Positions 9,605-18,496 are shown, numbered from the stretch's first letter. The stretch is DNA of 64,000 bases from Pseudomonas chlororaphis (GCF_001921865.1 NZ_MSCT01000006.1:62001-126000), one strand, 5' to 3'. Numbers and translations: made by a program. The notes: generated by a model from the sequence alone, not told the origin.

Positions 9605-11170
9605 CTAGGGTTCTTCGCTGACGGCCGCGGCGGGCGGCGTGGTTTCAGGCTTGGCCGGCGGCTCGGCGCGACGGCTTTCCTGGAACCAGTGCAGGGCGAT
9701 CAGGATCAGGGTCGGTACGCCGAGCAGGGCGGTGATCATGAAGAAGTCGTGATAGCCGAACTTTTCCACCATGACTCCCGAGTAACCGCCGATCAGGCGC
9801 GGCAACAGCAGCATGATCGAGCTGAGCAGGGCGTACTGGGTCGCCGAGAACTTCAGGTTGGTCAGGCTCGACAGGTAGGCGACGAACGCCGAGGTGGCCA
9901 GCCCCGAGCTGAAGTTGTCGAGGGAAATGGTCACCACCAGCATTTTCAGGTTGGGGCCCATGTCGGCGAGCATCAGGAACAGCAGGTTGGTGGCGGCGGA
10001 AGTGGCGCCGCCGATGAACAGGATCGGCAGGATGCCGAAGCGCACGATCAGCAGGCCACCCATGCCGGCGCCGACCAGGGTCATGATCAGGCCGAAAATC
10101 TTGCTGACGCTGGCGATCTGGTCCTTGGTGAAGCCCTGGTCGATGTAGAACACGTTGGCCATCACGCCCATTACCGTGTCCGACATCCGATAGGTGGCGA
10201 TCAGGCCCAGCAGCAGCAAGGCTTGCCAGCGATAGCGCAGGATGAAGTCGTTGACCGGCGTCAGCACCGGGGCCAGGCCGCGGCGACCCATGGCCGACAG
10301 GCACAGCGACGTCAGGATGATGTAGAGAATGGCGCGCAGGAACGCCCGGTCTTCCAGCAGCAGGTCCAGCAGGCTGACACCCTCGAACAGCACGCTGGCG
10401 AAGTCGGTGTTGTACAGCTGGGTGAACATCGCCGGCACGGAGACCAGCAGCACGATGAGTACGAACACCGAGGCCAGCTGATGCACGAAGCTGTAGCGTC
10501 CGGCCGAGAGCTGGGTGCGCAACGGCACCGGCGGCTCGCGCATGAACAGGGTGGTCAGCAAGGCGGGGATCATCAGCACGCCGAACAGCACGTAGGTGCC
10601 GGTCCAGGCCGAGTGCTTGTAACTGAAACCGGTGGAGCCGAAGCCTTCGGCGAAGAACAGCGCGCCGGCAGTGGCCAGCAGGGCGGCAACGCGATAGCCG
10701 GACATGTAGCTGGCGGCAAGGGCTGCCTGGCGGCTGTCTTCAGCGATTTCCAGGCGGTAGGCATCCACTGCGATGTCCTGGGTGGCCGAAGCGAAGGCGA
10801 CGACAACGGCAATGGCGATCAGCCAGGACAGATGTTTTTGCGGATCGCAGAACCCCATGCCAATCAGCCCGAGGATCACCAGCGATTGCGATAGGACCAG
10901 CCAGGAACGGCGGCGTCCGAGTTTGCCCAGCAGCGGCAGGCGCCATTGGTCGAGCAAGGGCGACCAGACCCATTTGAACGCATAGGCCAGGCCGATCAGG
11001 CTGGCATAGCCAATGGTTTCGCGGGCCACGCCAGCTTCGCGCAACCAGACGGAAAGTGTAGAAAACACCAGCATGTAGGGCAGGCCGGCAGCGAAACCAA
11101 GCAGCAACAGCACGAGCGTCGAGGGGCTGGCATAGGCGGCGAGCGCGGCGCGCCAGGTTTTACGGGGCAT
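9605..11170 (-). CDS. ampG: AmpG-family muropeptide permease (MFS)
   Basis: This 521-residue inner-membrane protein has 12-14 hydrophobic segments. The N-terminal block [20 protein letters not shown] followed by [15 protein letters not shown] and the [16 protein letters not shown] motif are signatures of AmpG, which imports GlcNAc-anhydroMurNAc peptides for peptidoglycan recycling. In Pseudomonas AmpG supplies the signal for ampC beta-lactamase induction. The C-terminus is a short Pro/Ala-rich cytosolic tail ([13 protein letters not shown]). It lies 128 bases upstream of proS on the same strand; nothing else was seen in that gap. Pseudomonads can carry a second AmpG paralogue, so the symbol is a family assignment. 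Confidence 0.87.
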   Translation of the reverse strand: MPRKTWRAALAAYASPSTLVLLLLGFAAGLPYMLVFSTLSVWLREAGVARETIGYASLIGLAYAFKWVWSPLLDQWRLPLLGKLGRRRSWLVLSQSLVILGLIGMGFCDPQKHLSWLIAIAVVVAFASATQDIAVDAYRLEIAEDSRQAALAASYMSGYRVAALLATAGALFFAEGFGSTGFSYKHSAWTGTYVLFGVLMIPALLTTLFMREPPVPLRTQLSAGRYSFVHQLASVFVLIVLLVSVPAMFTQLYNTDFASVLFEGVSLLDLLLEDRAFLRAILYIILTSLCLSAMGRRGLAPVLTPVNDFILRYRWQALLLLGLIATYRMSDTVMGVMANVFYIDQGFTKDQIASVSKIFGLIMTLVGAGMGGLLIVRFGILPILFIGGATSAATNLLFLMLADMGPNLKMLVVTISLDNFSSGLATSAFVAYLSSLTNLKFSATQYALLSSIMLLLPRLIGGYSGVMVEKFGYHDFFMITALLGVPTLILIALHWFQESRRAEPPAKPETTPPAAAVSEEP

Positions 11171-11214
11171 GGGCTGGAGTCTGCCTCAAGAATTACGGAA
11201 ACAAAGCGCGCACT

Positions 11215-11568
11215 CTAACCGCTGTGCTCTACCGGACGCCAGCCATGGCGCTGAATATCCACACGATTGTTCAGGATCGAGACACCTTCGGTGCGTAGCC
11301 GCGCGCGCTGCTCGTCGCCCGACGGGCTGCCCACGGGCAGGCTGATGCGGCCACCCGCGCCGAGTACGCGGTGCCAGGGCAAAGAGGTGTCGGCGGGCAA
11401 CTGGCTGAGGGTGCGTCCCACCCAGCGGGCGGCGCGCCCCAGGCCGGCCATTTCCGCCAGCTGCCCGTAACTGACCACCTTGCCTTCGGGAACCTGGGCG
11501 AGGGTCAGGTAGAGCGCCGTGCGTCGGATTTCGGCGGGACTTTGCTGGGTATCGAGCGCTTCGGTCAC
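11215..11568 (-). CDS. Alkyltransferase-like protein (ATL, MGMT fold without active cysteine)
   Basis: This is a 117-residue protein with the DNA-binding domain of O6-methylguanine-DNA methyltransferase (VPEGKVVSYGQLAEMAGLGRAARWVGRTLS). Where MGMT has PCHRV, this reads PWHRV, with Trp65 in place of the alkyl-accepting Cys. Family knowledge: such eATL proteins bind O6-alkylguanine without repairing it and flag it for nucleotide excision repair. The start is a GTG at 11568 with AGGAAA seven bases before it. A longer open frame runs upstream to 11913, but the added residues have no family similarity and overlap the promoter region of the divergent gene, so it is rejected. Confidence 0.88.
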   Translation of the reverse strand: MTEALDTQQSPAEIRRTALYLTLAQVPEGKVVSYGQLAEMAGLGRAARWVGRTLSQLPADTSLPWHRVLGAGGRISLPVGSPSGDEQRARLRTEGVSILNNRVDIQRHGWRPVEHSG

Positions 11569-11731
11569 ATTCGGGTTTCCTGGCGAGGGCCTGTAAACAG
11601 CCTGTAGGACAAAGGGTTTATCAACGCTAGAGAAATTGAACTCACTATAGATAGTCGAGTCAGTCCTACCTGATGCGTTATCGATGTGGATAATGCCGGT
11701 TTTTTCGCGAACTCGAGCCCTGTATCTGTTT

Positions 11732-12739
11732 ATGTTGTCCAGAACCCTGCTATGCCTTGCCGTTTTCAGTGCCTCCACCCCTTTGCTCGCCGATACCGTC
11801 TGGTTGAAGAACGGCGACCGCCTGAGCGGCAAGATCAAAGTCTTCGATGGTGGCAAATTACTGATCCAGACCGAGTATGCCGGAGCCATTCCGATCGACT
11901 GGAAACAGGTCAAGACCCTGGAAAGCGATCAGGAGTTGCTGGTCAAGCAGGATGCCTATACCGGCGAAAAGGCCAAGGCCCTGCATGCCGCGGAGGACGG
12001 CAAGGTCACACTGGCCAACGGCGAGGCGCCGAAGACCGTCGAGTTGGCGAGTATCCAGCAGATCATGAAGCCCAAGCCGGTGCTCGAGGACCTGGTGTGG
12101 AAGGGCAATGTCGACGTGGCGCTGGATTATCAGCGGGCGGACAAGGACACCGATGACTACGACGTCAACTTCAAGACCTCGGCCCGCCATGGCAAGTGGC
12201 GGCACACGGCGGAAGGCGAGTACAACCGCGAATTCCAGAATGATGTGGTGACCACCGACAACTGGCGTGCCGAGTACGCGCTGGACCGCTTCCTGACCGA
12301 TAAATGGTTCTGGCAGGGCCGGCTGAATTACAAGCGCGACAAGGTCGAGGAGCTGGCACGCCAGCGCGTGGTGGGTACCGGTCCGGGTTATCAGTTCTGG
12401 GATGATGAATTGGGCGCGTTCTCCCTGGGCTCGCTGTTGAACCGCACGGACTATGAATACAAGGACGGCGGCATGGACAACTTCTATTCCCTGGCCATGA
12501 AGTGGGACTACAACCGTTACCTGATTGGCAAGCGGGTGGAGCTGTTTACCAATGGCGAGATAGGCAAGCCGCTTTCCGATGTCGCCAACTACGCCCTGGA
12601 TGCCGAGGTCGGCCTGCGCTACAAGGTCACGGACTGGGCCTCGCTCAACCTCAAGGCCGAGCGCGACATCATCAGCGGCACCAAGGACAGCGACCTCAAC
12701 AAGACCCGCTACACCGCGGGCTTTGGCGTGACCTGGTAA
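11732..12739 (+). CDS. DUF481 (YdiY-family) outer membrane protein
   Basis: This protein of about 335 residues has a cleavable signal peptide (MLSRTLLCLAVFSASTPLLA, cleavage before DTVWLKNGD). Residues ~20-115 form a small N-terminal domain, including the repeated pattern GDRLSGKIKVFDGGKLLIQT. The C-terminal two thirds is a DUF481 beta-barrel with alternating hydrophobic strands and an aromatic terminal residue (TAGFGVTW), the usual outer-membrane insertion signal. Function is unknown; E. coli YdiY is acid-inducible. An in-frame ATG at 11684 or 11693 would add up to 16 residues; the 11732 start is preferred because it gives a standard signal peptide. No strong ribosome site distinguishes them. 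Confidence 0.75.
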   Translation: MLSRTLLCLAVFSASTPLLADTVWLKNGDRLSGKIKVFDGGKLLIQTEYAGAIPIDWKQVKTLESDQELLVKQDAYTGEKAKALHAAEDGKVTLANGEAPKTVELASIQQIMKPKPVLEDLVWKGNVDVALDYQRADKDTDDYDVNFKTSARHGKWRHTAEGEYNREFQNDVVTTDNWRAEYALDRFLTDKWFWQGRLNYKRDKVEELARQRVVGTGPGYQFWDDELGAFSLGSLLNRTDYEYKDGGMDNFYSLAMKWDYNRYLIGKRVELFTNGEIGKPLSDVANYALDAEVGLRYKVTDWASLNLKAERDIISGTKDSDLNKTRYTAGFGVTW

Positions 12740-12817
12740 GGTTTTGTGCAGTATGGGCGTGCGGGGCCGTTTTGACGGCCGGGGAGCAGTGGGTCGGTCG
12801 GCCGCGTTCTATAGGGT

Positions 12818-14233
12818 TCAGCTGCAGGACGCTCGAACGCCTGCCTGATACTGGCAGGCGCTTTGCGGGCTGCCGTCCTGGTTCCAGAGGCGCATCCAGC
12901 CTTGCTCTTTGCCATCGATATAGTCGGTGGATGATTCCATCTGGCCATTTTCATACCAAGTCATGGCCGGGCCTTCGAGTTTCGCGTCCTTGTAGACCTT
13001 GTGGTCCTTGAGCGTGCCGTTGTCGTACCACTCCTTGAAGTCGCCCTGCTCGCGGTGCTGTTCGTCCCATTGCCATTGCAGCGTTTGCACGCCCTGTTCG
13101 TTCCAGGTGGCGTAGCTGCGCTGGGTGCCGTGTTCGTCGTTGAACTGTTTCTGTTTCACCTTCCCGTTGGGGTGGTACTGGACTTGCCAGCCCTGGGGTT
13201 GGTTGTCGACGTAATCGGTCGTGCTTTCCAGCGTGCCGTCCGGGTAGTAGGTCGGGCTGGGGCCGACTTTCTTGCCCGCAACGAACTGCCCGCTGTCCTT
13301 GATTCGGCCATCCGGGTAGTAACTGGTTATCGGGCCGTCCGGTAGATTGGCGCGGTAAGTGATTCGGCCAACCAGCTTGCCGTTCTCGTCGTATTCCAGG
13401 TATTCGCCGTCGACGCGTTTGTCCTGGTGCCAGTTGTAGGACTCGGCGACCTTTCCATTGTCGTGGTAGGTGGTTTGCCAGCCTTCAAGAAGATCGTCCT
13501 GGTAGTTGGAGCGTTCGACGACGACACCGCTTTCAGAGTAGGTCAGGGCCTCGCCCTGGCGTTTGCCGTCGGGGTCATAGCGAACACTCTGGCCGACCTG
13601 GCCATCCGGGTAATAGGTTTTCGAGGCGTGCACGGCCTTGCCCGAAACGAAATCCTCGGCGCTGACGAAATAGTCCCGGCGCAGGGTGGCTGATTCGACA
13701 TAGAAGACTTTCGCGCTCCAGGCTTTCTGCTGCTTGTCGTAAGGCATTGGCATGGCCAGGAAGTACGAGGCCTGGCCTTTGCCTGTCGGAGCGTAGTGTT
13801 CGTCGAGGTAGAGTTTGCCGTCGACCAGGGAGGCCGTGAGTTCAGCGCATTCCTGGGCGGTGCAGGGCCGAACCTGTTCGAAAAAGGCCCGCTTTCCTTC
13901 GCACTGCGACAGCGTCAGCAGGAGTGGGGTCTGGTCGTCGATCAGTTGCTGGACCTCCTCCAGGACCTGGCCAAACGACTCGCTGGGAACGCCGATGGAT
14001 TCAGGTGTGAGGTAAACCTCGTTGCTCCCGCAACGGTGGGCGCTGGAGAGCTCCAGCAGAACCGCGTGGTGCAGTTGGGGCTGTTGTTTGGCGTCCATGG
14101 CGATGTAGCTGGCGCCGCTGTCCATACTGACGATGACCGTAGGGTGGGCGGGGAGAGGGGCTGCGCCGAGCGCGAGAGGGGCAGCGAGCGCGAGAGCCGC
14201 GACGCTCAAGAACTTCCAGTGTTTGAACGGCAT
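12818..14233 (-). CDS. Secreted MORN-repeat-variant protein
   Basis: This 471-residue protein starts with a signal peptide (FLSVAALALAAPLALGAA, cleavage near residue 25). Residues ~30-190 form a domain with paired cysteines that I do not recognise. From ~195 on there are about ten repeats of the MORN_2 type (toxin-antitoxin YwqK-like), each with a YYPDG / YDENG / YHPNG core followed by a hydrophilic strand, suggesting an elongated beta-sheet. Two Cys close to the C-terminus (SACQYQ, ASCS) may form a disulfide. ATG 14233 is chosen because an upstream in-frame ATG at 14308 lies in the terminator region. No role can be assigned; MORN-variant proteins usually mediate binding. Confidence 0.72.
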   Translation of the reverse strand: MPFKHWKFLSVAALALAAPLALGAAPLPAHPTVIVSMDSGASYIAMDAKQQPQLHHAVLLELSSAHRCGSNEVYLTPESIGVPSESFGQVLEEVQQLIDDQTPLLLTLSQCEGKRAFFEQVRPCTAQECAELTASLVDGKLYLDEHYAPTGKGQASYFLAMPMPYDKQQKAWSAKVFYVESATLRRDYFVSAEDFVSGKAVHASKTYYPDGQVGQSVRYDPDGKRQGEALTYSESGVVVERSNYQDDLLEGWQTTYHDNGKVAESYNWHQDKRVDGEYLEYDENGKLVGRITYRANLPDGPITSYYPDGRIKDSGQFVAGKKVGPSPTYYPDGTLESTTDYVDNQPQGWQVQYHPNGKVKQKQFNDEHGTQRSYATWNEQGVQTLQWQWDEQHREQGDFKEWYDNGTLKDHKVYKDAKLEGPAMTWYENGQMESSTDYIDGKEQGWMRLWNQDGSPQSACQYQAGVRASCS

Positions 14234-14308
14234 CCTGCTGTTTCCATGTTGTTGTCCGAGGGGGCGGATCATAGTGCGTAGGTGCCGCGGGCAAAAACAC
14301 CCGGGCAC

Positions 14309-14341
14309 AAAAAAGCCCCGCTTTGAGGGCGGGGCTTTTTT
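14309..14341. terminator. Bidirectional intrinsic terminator after the cold-shock gene
   Basis: The AAAAAAGCCCCGC / GCGGGGCTTTTTT hairpin has A and T runs on both sides. It lies 17 bases downstream of the cold-shock stop codon on the minus strand and upstream of the MORN gene, insulating the two. Confidence 0.9.
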
Positions 14342-14357
14342 ACTGTTTCAGTACAAG

Positions 14358-14567
14358 TTAGATAACTTGAACTTCTTCAGCTTGCATGCCTTTCTGACCG
14401 CGGGTAGCGATGAAAGAAACCTGTTGGCCTTCTTTCAGGCTTTTGAAGCCGTCGGATTGGATAGCTTTGAAGTGTACGAACAGGTCGTCACCGGATTGTG
14501 GAGTGATGAAGCCGAAGCCTTTTTCATCGTTGAACCACTTAACGGTACCGGTTTGGCGATTAGACAT
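14358..14567 (-). CDS. Cold-shock domain protein (CspA family)
   Basis: This 69-residue single OB-fold RNA/DNA-binding protein carries RNP1 KGFGFI at 16-21 and RNP2 DLFVHF at 28-33. It is closest in pattern to the CapB/CspD-like small cold-shock proteins of Pseudomonas, which act as RNA chaperones. The ribosome site AAGGAG sits seven bases before the ATG. It has its own terminator and a long, gene-free upstream region (14568-14800), typical of csp genes whose 5' leader controls translation. Which paralogue (capB, cspA or cspD) it is cannot be decided from sequence reading alone. Confidence 0.95.
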   Translation of the reverse strand: MSNRQTGTVKWFNDEKGFGFITPQSGDDLFVHFKAIQSDGFKSLKEGQQVSFIATRGQKGMQAEEVQVI

Positions 14568-14919
14568 GGTGTATCTCCTTGGACAAAGTTAACTGCGACT
14601 CAGGAAAAGCCCTGGCCGAGACTGAGTGCAAAGAGCAGGAAAAATTCTTGGAGATGGTTGGATCGAAATTCAACATCGTGTAGAGATTCTCAGTGACACA
14701 AGCAGCACAGTGGCGCCACCTTAACCCTTTTTCCGGAACCTGCCAATGTTCTTTGCGAAGGATTCGCGCTTTTAGTGACTGGCGGTGTTGCACATGGTCT
14801 CCAGCCCACAGGTCATGCGGCTTGCAGCGAGAAAAGCGGCCCAGACTTTGAACCCGCGGGCGCACCCCGGTAAGATGCCGGACAGAATTTTTCCACCTCG
14901 CTATTTCAGGACACCCGCC
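14568..14919. other. Intergenic region: csp 5' leader and divergent dcd promoter
   Basis: This 352-base stretch between the divergent cold-shock and dcd genes has no supported ORF. The part next to the cold-shock gene is A-rich in the transcribed sense and probably forms its long leader. A possible leader hairpin region surrounds 14620-14700. The dcd ribosome site is CAGGA, eight bases before ATG 14920. Confidence 0.5.
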
Positions 14920-15486
14920 ATGAGCATCAAATCGGACAAGTGGATTCGCCGCATGGCGCAAGAGCACGGCATGATCGAGCCTTTCGTGGAGCGCCAGATG
15001 CGTGGCGAAGGCGCGGAGCGGCTGATTTCCTTCGGTGTCTCGAGCTACGGCTACGATGTGCGCTGCGCCGATGAGTTCAAGGTGTTCACCAACATCAACT
15101 CGGCGACCGTCGATCCGAAAAACTTCGATGCCGGCAGCTTTGTCGACGTCAAGAGCGACGTCTGCATCATTCCGCCCAACTCCTTCGCCCTGGCCCGCAC
15201 CGTCGAGTACTTCCGTATTCCGCGCAATGTGCTGACCATCTGCCTGGGCAAGAGCACCTATGCCCGCTGCGGCATCATCGTCAACGTCACGCCGCTCGAG
15301 CCTGAGTGGGAAGGCCACGTGACCCTGGAGTTCTCCAACACCACCACCCTGCCGGCGAAGATCTACGCCAACGAAGGCGTGGCGCAGATGCTGTTCCTGG
15401 AGTCCGACGAAGAGTGCGAAGTGTCCTACAAGGACCGTGGCGGCAAATACCAGGGCCAGCGTGGCGTGACCCTGCCGCGTACCTGA
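14920..15486 (+). CDS. dcd: dCTP deaminase
   Basis: This 188-residue enzyme converts dCTP to dUTP and ammonia, feeding dTTP synthesis through dUTPase. Diagnostic segments: [19 protein letters not shown] at the N-terminus, the nucleotide-binding [19 protein letters not shown], and [12 protein letters not shown] with catalytic Glu137 (Glu138 in the E. coli enzyme). The C-terminal [13 protein letters not shown] is the flexible tail that closes over the substrate. Length matches the trimeric E. coli Dcd. The in-frame extension upstream to 14785 is not family-like and is left out. Confidence 0.97.
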   Translation: MSIKSDKWIRRMAQEHGMIEPFVERQMRGEGAERLISFGVSSYGYDVRCADEFKVFTNINSATVDPKNFDAGSFVDVKSDVCIIPPNSFALARTVEYFRIPRNVLTICLGKSTYARCGIIVNVTPLEPEWEGHVTLEFSNTTTLPAKIYANEGVAQMLFLESDEECEVSYKDRGGKYQGQRGVTLPRT

Positions 15487-15589
15487 TGCCATCTGACCAA
15501 TAGCGGGAATTCCTTGGCGGGCAGGCACTCTAACCAGAGGACTGCCCCGGTTTGCGCAATGCGGACCGTGCTTTGCTCAGGAGTGCCCC

Positions 15590-15796
15590 ATGAAGATCGA
15601 TCCGCTTATAAGCGCCACCCTTGCCAGGCTTGAGCCCAATCAGGTCGGCGTCCTGGCCTGGTCATTGCTGGCGCACCCCAGCGTCGCGGGGGGAATTCCC
15701 GGTCAACCCGACCCGGACTACCCGCAACCCACCGAGCCGACGGAACCTGGCGAACCGACCCTGCCGGACGAGCCTCCTCCCGCTCCCGTCGCCTGA
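15590..15796 (+). CDS. Small proline-rich protein, unknown function
   Basis: This 68-residue ORF has a good ribosome site (CAGGAG, eight bases before ATG). The N-terminal ~30 residues look amphipathic-helical (KIDPLISATLARLEPNQVGVLAWSLLAHP). The rest is an acidic, proline-rich tail built on PxxPxxPTEP/EPGEPTLPDEPPP steps. There is no signal peptide or membrane segment. Codon usage matches neighbours, which supports a real gene. It stands alone between dcd and the converging ABC operon. I cannot assign a function; similar small Pro-tailed proteins occur in fluorescent pseudomonads as far as I recall. Confidence 0.6.
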   Translation: MKIDPLISATLARLEPNQVGVLAWSLLAHPSVAGGIPGQPDPDYPQPTEPTEPGEPTLPDEPPPAPVA

Positions 15797-15813
15797 ACGA
15801 TACCTAACCCATG

Positions 15814-15850
15814 AAAAAGCCCGCCGGGACCTGTAAGGTTCCGGCGGGCT
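15814..15850 (-). terminator. Terminator of the amino-acid ABC operon
   Basis: The stem AGCCCGCCGG-ACC / GGT-TCCGGCGGGCT has an A-run on the plus strand that becomes the U-tract on the minus strand, 22 bases past the ATPase stop codon. Confidence 0.85.
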
Positions 15851-15872
15851 GGCCTTCGTCTGGCGGCGGGGC

Positions 15873-16637
15873 TTACTTCAGGTTGCCGCTGAGAAACTGC
15901 TGCAAGCGCTCGCTCTTCGGATTGCCCAGCACCTCTTCGGGCGCGCCTTCCTCTTCCACCAGGCCCTTGTGCAAAAACAGCACCTGGCTCGAGACCTTGC
16001 GCGCGAAACTCATTTCATGGGTGACCATGATCATGGTCCGGCCTTCCTCGGCCAGGCCCTGGATCACCTTGAGCACTTCGCCCACCAGCTCCGGGTCGAG
16101 GGCCGAGGTGGGTTCGTCGAACAACATGACTTCCGGTTCCATCGCCAGGGCGCGGGCAATCGCCACCCGCTGTTGCTGGCCGCCGGAGAGAAAGGCCGGG
16201 TACTGGCCGGCCACGCGGGCGGGCAGGCCGACCTTGTCCAGGTAGCGCCGGGCGCGCTCCTCGGCTTCGTGCTTGCTGACGCCAAGCACCCGGCGCGGCG
16301 CCATGGTGATGTTTTCCAGCACGGTCATGTGGCTCCACAGGTTGAAGTGCTGGAACACCATGGCCAGGCGGGTGCGGATCCGTTGCAGTTCGTCGGCGTC
16401 GGCCACGTGCATGCCGTGGCGGTCGCTGACCATGCGGATCTGCTGGCCGTCCAGGCTCATGGCGCCGTCGTCCGGGGTCTCGAGGAAGTTGATGCAGCGC
16501 AGGAAGGTACTCTTGCCCGAGCCGCTGGCGCCGATCAGGCTGATCACGTCGCCGGTCTTCGCCTTGAGCGAAACACCTTTGAGCACTTCATTGTCGCCGT
16601 AGCATTTATGCAGGCCTTCAATGGTCAGTTTGTACAT
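15873..16637 (-). CDS. ATP-binding subunit of a basic/polar amino-acid ABC importer (HisP/AotP family)
   Basis: This 254-residue ATPase has Walker A GASGSGKST (36-44), the Q-loop near VFQHFNLWSHMT, signature LSGGQQQR, Walker B VMLFDEPTSALDPE and the H-loop VTHEMSFARKV. It energises uptake by the two permeases encoded upstream. The closest named families are HisP of Salmonella and AotP of P. aeruginosa (arginine/ornithine). Start at 16637 is chosen because GAGG lies nine bases before that ATG; the overlapping ATG at 16646 has no spacing, and the much longer open frame upstream is spurious. It is the last gene of the operon. In P. aeruginosa aotP is followed by argR; here it is not. Confidence 0.93.
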   Translation of the reverse strand: MYKLTIEGLHKCYGDNEVLKGVSLKAKTGDVISLIGASGSGKSTFLRCINFLETPDDGAMSLDGQQIRMVSDRHGMHVADADELQRIRTRLAMVFQHFNLWSHMTVLENITMAPRRVLGVSKHEAEERARRYLDKVGLPARVAGQYPAFLSGGQQQRVAIARALAMEPEVMLFDEPTSALDPELVGEVLKVIQGLAEEGRTMIMVTHEMSFARKVSSQVLFLHKGLVEEEGAPEEVLGNPKSERLQQFLSGNLK

Positions 16638-16648
16638 GGCATGCATCC

Positions 16649-17767
16649 TCAAGGCGAAAGTAGGTAACCGCTGCGATAGGCTTCGCGGCCGGCGACATGG
16701 GCGACCACCATGCCGGCCGTGGCCATGCGGCGCAGCGAGCGGGCGTAGAGCAGGCCGGCGCCGCTGCAGTGAATGGGCGTGACGCTGTCGTTGATCGGAT
16801 CGATGACTTCGGCCACCTGCTGCCCGGCTTCCAGGTACTCCCCCGGCAGGGCGGTGAAGACCAGCAGGCCGCCCACGGGCGTGCTCACCGGTTCGACGCC
16901 GGCCAATGGCGTCGCCGGGTAGGGCAGTTCGGGCAAGGCCGGAGCCTCGCCGGTAATGGCGCCGAAATGGGTCAGGTAATCCACCAATGCCTGGCAATCG
17001 AGGCTGGCCAGGCCATGGTTGACGTCGCCCTGGCCGCGCAGTTCGACGGTGACCGAGAAGCTGCCCTGGGGAATGGCGAACCGCTCGCCGAAGCGCTGCT
17101 GCAATTGCCACCAGAGCAGGGTGAAGCATTCGTCGAACGACTGGCCGCCGGAGTCGGTGGCCAGCAGGCTGGCCTCGGAGCCGATATAGCGGGCCAGCGG
17201 CTCGACCTGCGGCCAGGCCTCGGGCGTGGTGTACAGATGGGCCACGGCTTCGAAGTCGCAATGCAGGTCCAGCACCATGTCGGCGTCGCAGGCCAGGCGC
17301 TGCAGGGCAAGGCGTTGGGATTGCAGCTGGGTGCCAGCGGTCTGCTGCGCCAGGGCCTTGCGCAGGCTGGCGCGGATCAGCTCGCGGTTGTGCCGCGGGT
17401 CGTCGTTCAACTGGCCTTCGACGTCGTTGCCGACCTCGTCGCCGAGATCGAGGAACCAGCGATTGAAATTCTGCCCGCTTTCCAGCTCGTAGCGGCCCAG
17501 CGGTACATCCATCAGCACCTGTTCCAGGCCGACCGGGTTGGCCACTGGCACCAGGACAATCTCGCTGCGCAGGCGGCCCTGGGTTTCCAGCTGCGCCAGG
17601 CGTGCCTTGAGGTGCCAGGCCACAAGCATGCCCGGCAGTTCGTCGGCGTGCAGCGACGACTGGATGTAGATCTTGCCTTCGGCCTGCTCGGGGCCGAAGT
17701 GAAAACTGTGGATCTGGCGCGCGGTCCCCGGTACGGGGGCGAGCAGATCATGGGTCTGGTGGCGCAT
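16649..17767 (-). CDS. Succinylglutamate desuccinylase/aspartoacylase-family zinc hydrolase (AotO-like)
   Basis: This 372-residue cytosolic protein belongs to the M14/AstE-AspA zinc-hydrolase family. Seen: the HxxE zinc pair His40-Glu43 in SSLHADELPG, the third ligand His169 in VLDLHCD, a basic substrate region FNRWF (101-105) and the probable catalytic Glu242 in TVELRGQGD. The C-terminal ~90 residues resemble a small beta domain. It sits between the permease gene and the ATPase gene of the importer, 11 bases from the latter, exactly as aotO does in the P. aeruginosa aotJQMOP operon. Its substrate is unknown; deacylating or trimming an imported amino-acid derivative is an inference from position. 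Confidence 0.85.
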   Translation of the reverse strand: MRHQTHDLLAPVPGTARQIHSFHFGPEQAEGKIYIQSSLHADELPGMLVAWHLKARLAQLETQGRLRSEIVLVPVANPVGLEQVLMDVPLGRYELESGQNFNRWFLDLGDEVGNDVEGQLNDDPRHNRELIRASLRKALAQQTAGTQLQSQRLALQRLACDADMVLDLHCDFEAVAHLYTTPEAWPQVEPLARYIGSEASLLATDSGGQSFDECFTLLWWQLQQRFGERFAIPQGSFSVTVELRGQGDVNHGLASLDCQALVDYLTHFGAITGEAPALPELPYPATPLAGVEPVSTPVGGLLVFTALPGEYLEAGQQVAEVIDPINDSVTPIHCSGAGLLYARSLRRMATAGMVVAHVAGREAYRSGYLLSP

Positions 17768-17785
17768 GGGTGAGGGTTTGCCTTG

Positions 17786-18496
17786 TCAGTGGGTTGGCCC
17801 GAGGAAGGCCAGCCAGCGGCGTTCGGCGAGACGGAACAGGCCGACCAGCGCGAAGGTCACGGTGAGATAGATCAGTGCGGCGATGCCGAAGGACTCGAAG
17901 GTCATGAAGGTCGCCGAGTTGGCGTCGCGGGCGACTTTCAGCACATCCGGGATGGTCGCGGTGAAGGCCACGGTGGTCGAGTGCAGCATCAGGATCACTT
18001 CGTTGCTGTAGTAGGGCAGCGAGCGGCGCAGGGCCGACGGCATGATCACATAGGCGTACAGCTTCCAGCCGCTGAGGCCGTAGGCCTTGGCCGCCTCGAC
18101 CTCGCCGTGGGCCATGCTGCGGATCGCCCCGGCGAAAATCTCCGTGGTGTAGGCGCAGGTGTTCAGCGCGAAGGCCAGGATGGTGCAGTTCATGGCGTCG
18201 CGAAAGAACGCGTCGAGCACCGGCTGGGCGCGGATTGCCGCGATGCTGTAGATCCCGGTGTAGCAGATCAACAGCTGGATATAGAGCGGCGTACCGCGAA
18301 ACAGGTAGGTGTAGAACTGCACCGGCCAGCGGATGTAGCGCTTGGGCGAGACGCGGGCGATGGACAGCGGGATCGACACCAGGAAGCCGATGCAGATCGA
18401 GGCGCTGAGCAGCCACATCGTCATGGCCAGGCCCGTGATGTTGTAGCCGTCGCTATAGAGGAAGGGGCGCCAGTATTCCTGCAGGAGCTCGATCAT
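17786..18496 (-). CDS. Amino-acid ABC importer permease (HisM/AotM family)
   Basis: This 236-residue inner-membrane permease has about five hydrophobic segments and the EAA loop seen as AIRSMAHGEVEAAKAYGLSGWKLYAYVIMPSA, which contacts the ATPase. The N-terminal part (DGYNITGLAMTMWLLSASICIGFLVSIPLSIARVS) is typical of HisM. It overlaps the upstream permease gene by four bases (ATGA), indicating translational coupling and a heterodimeric channel. Substrate class (histidine, lysine, arginine, ornithine) is inferred from family only. Confidence 0.92.
   Translation of the reverse strand: MIELLQEYWRPFLYSDGYNITGLAMTMWLLSASICIGFLVSIPLSIARVSPKRYIRWPVQFYTYLFRGTPLYIQLLICYTGIYSIAAIRAQPVLDAFFRDAMNCTILAFALNTCAYTTEIFAGAIRSMAHGEVEAAKAYGLSGWKLYAYVIMPSALRRSLPYYSNEVILMLHSTTVAFTATIPDVLKVARDANSATFMTFESFGIAALIYLTVTFALVGLFRLAERRWLAFLGPTH

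Noticed and set aside
7779..9608. 609-codon open frame antisense to proS
   Set aside because: Long only because of high GC; the proS frame has all three class II motifs.
11569..11913. N-terminal extension of the ATL gene
   Set aside because: Added residues have no family similarity and cover the promoter and start region of the divergent DUF481 gene; a GTG with AGGAAA fits better.
16638..17261. N-terminal extension of the ABC ATPase
   Set aside because: Arg/Gly-rich translation antiparallel in frame to the hydrolase gene; the family starts at MYKLTIEGL.
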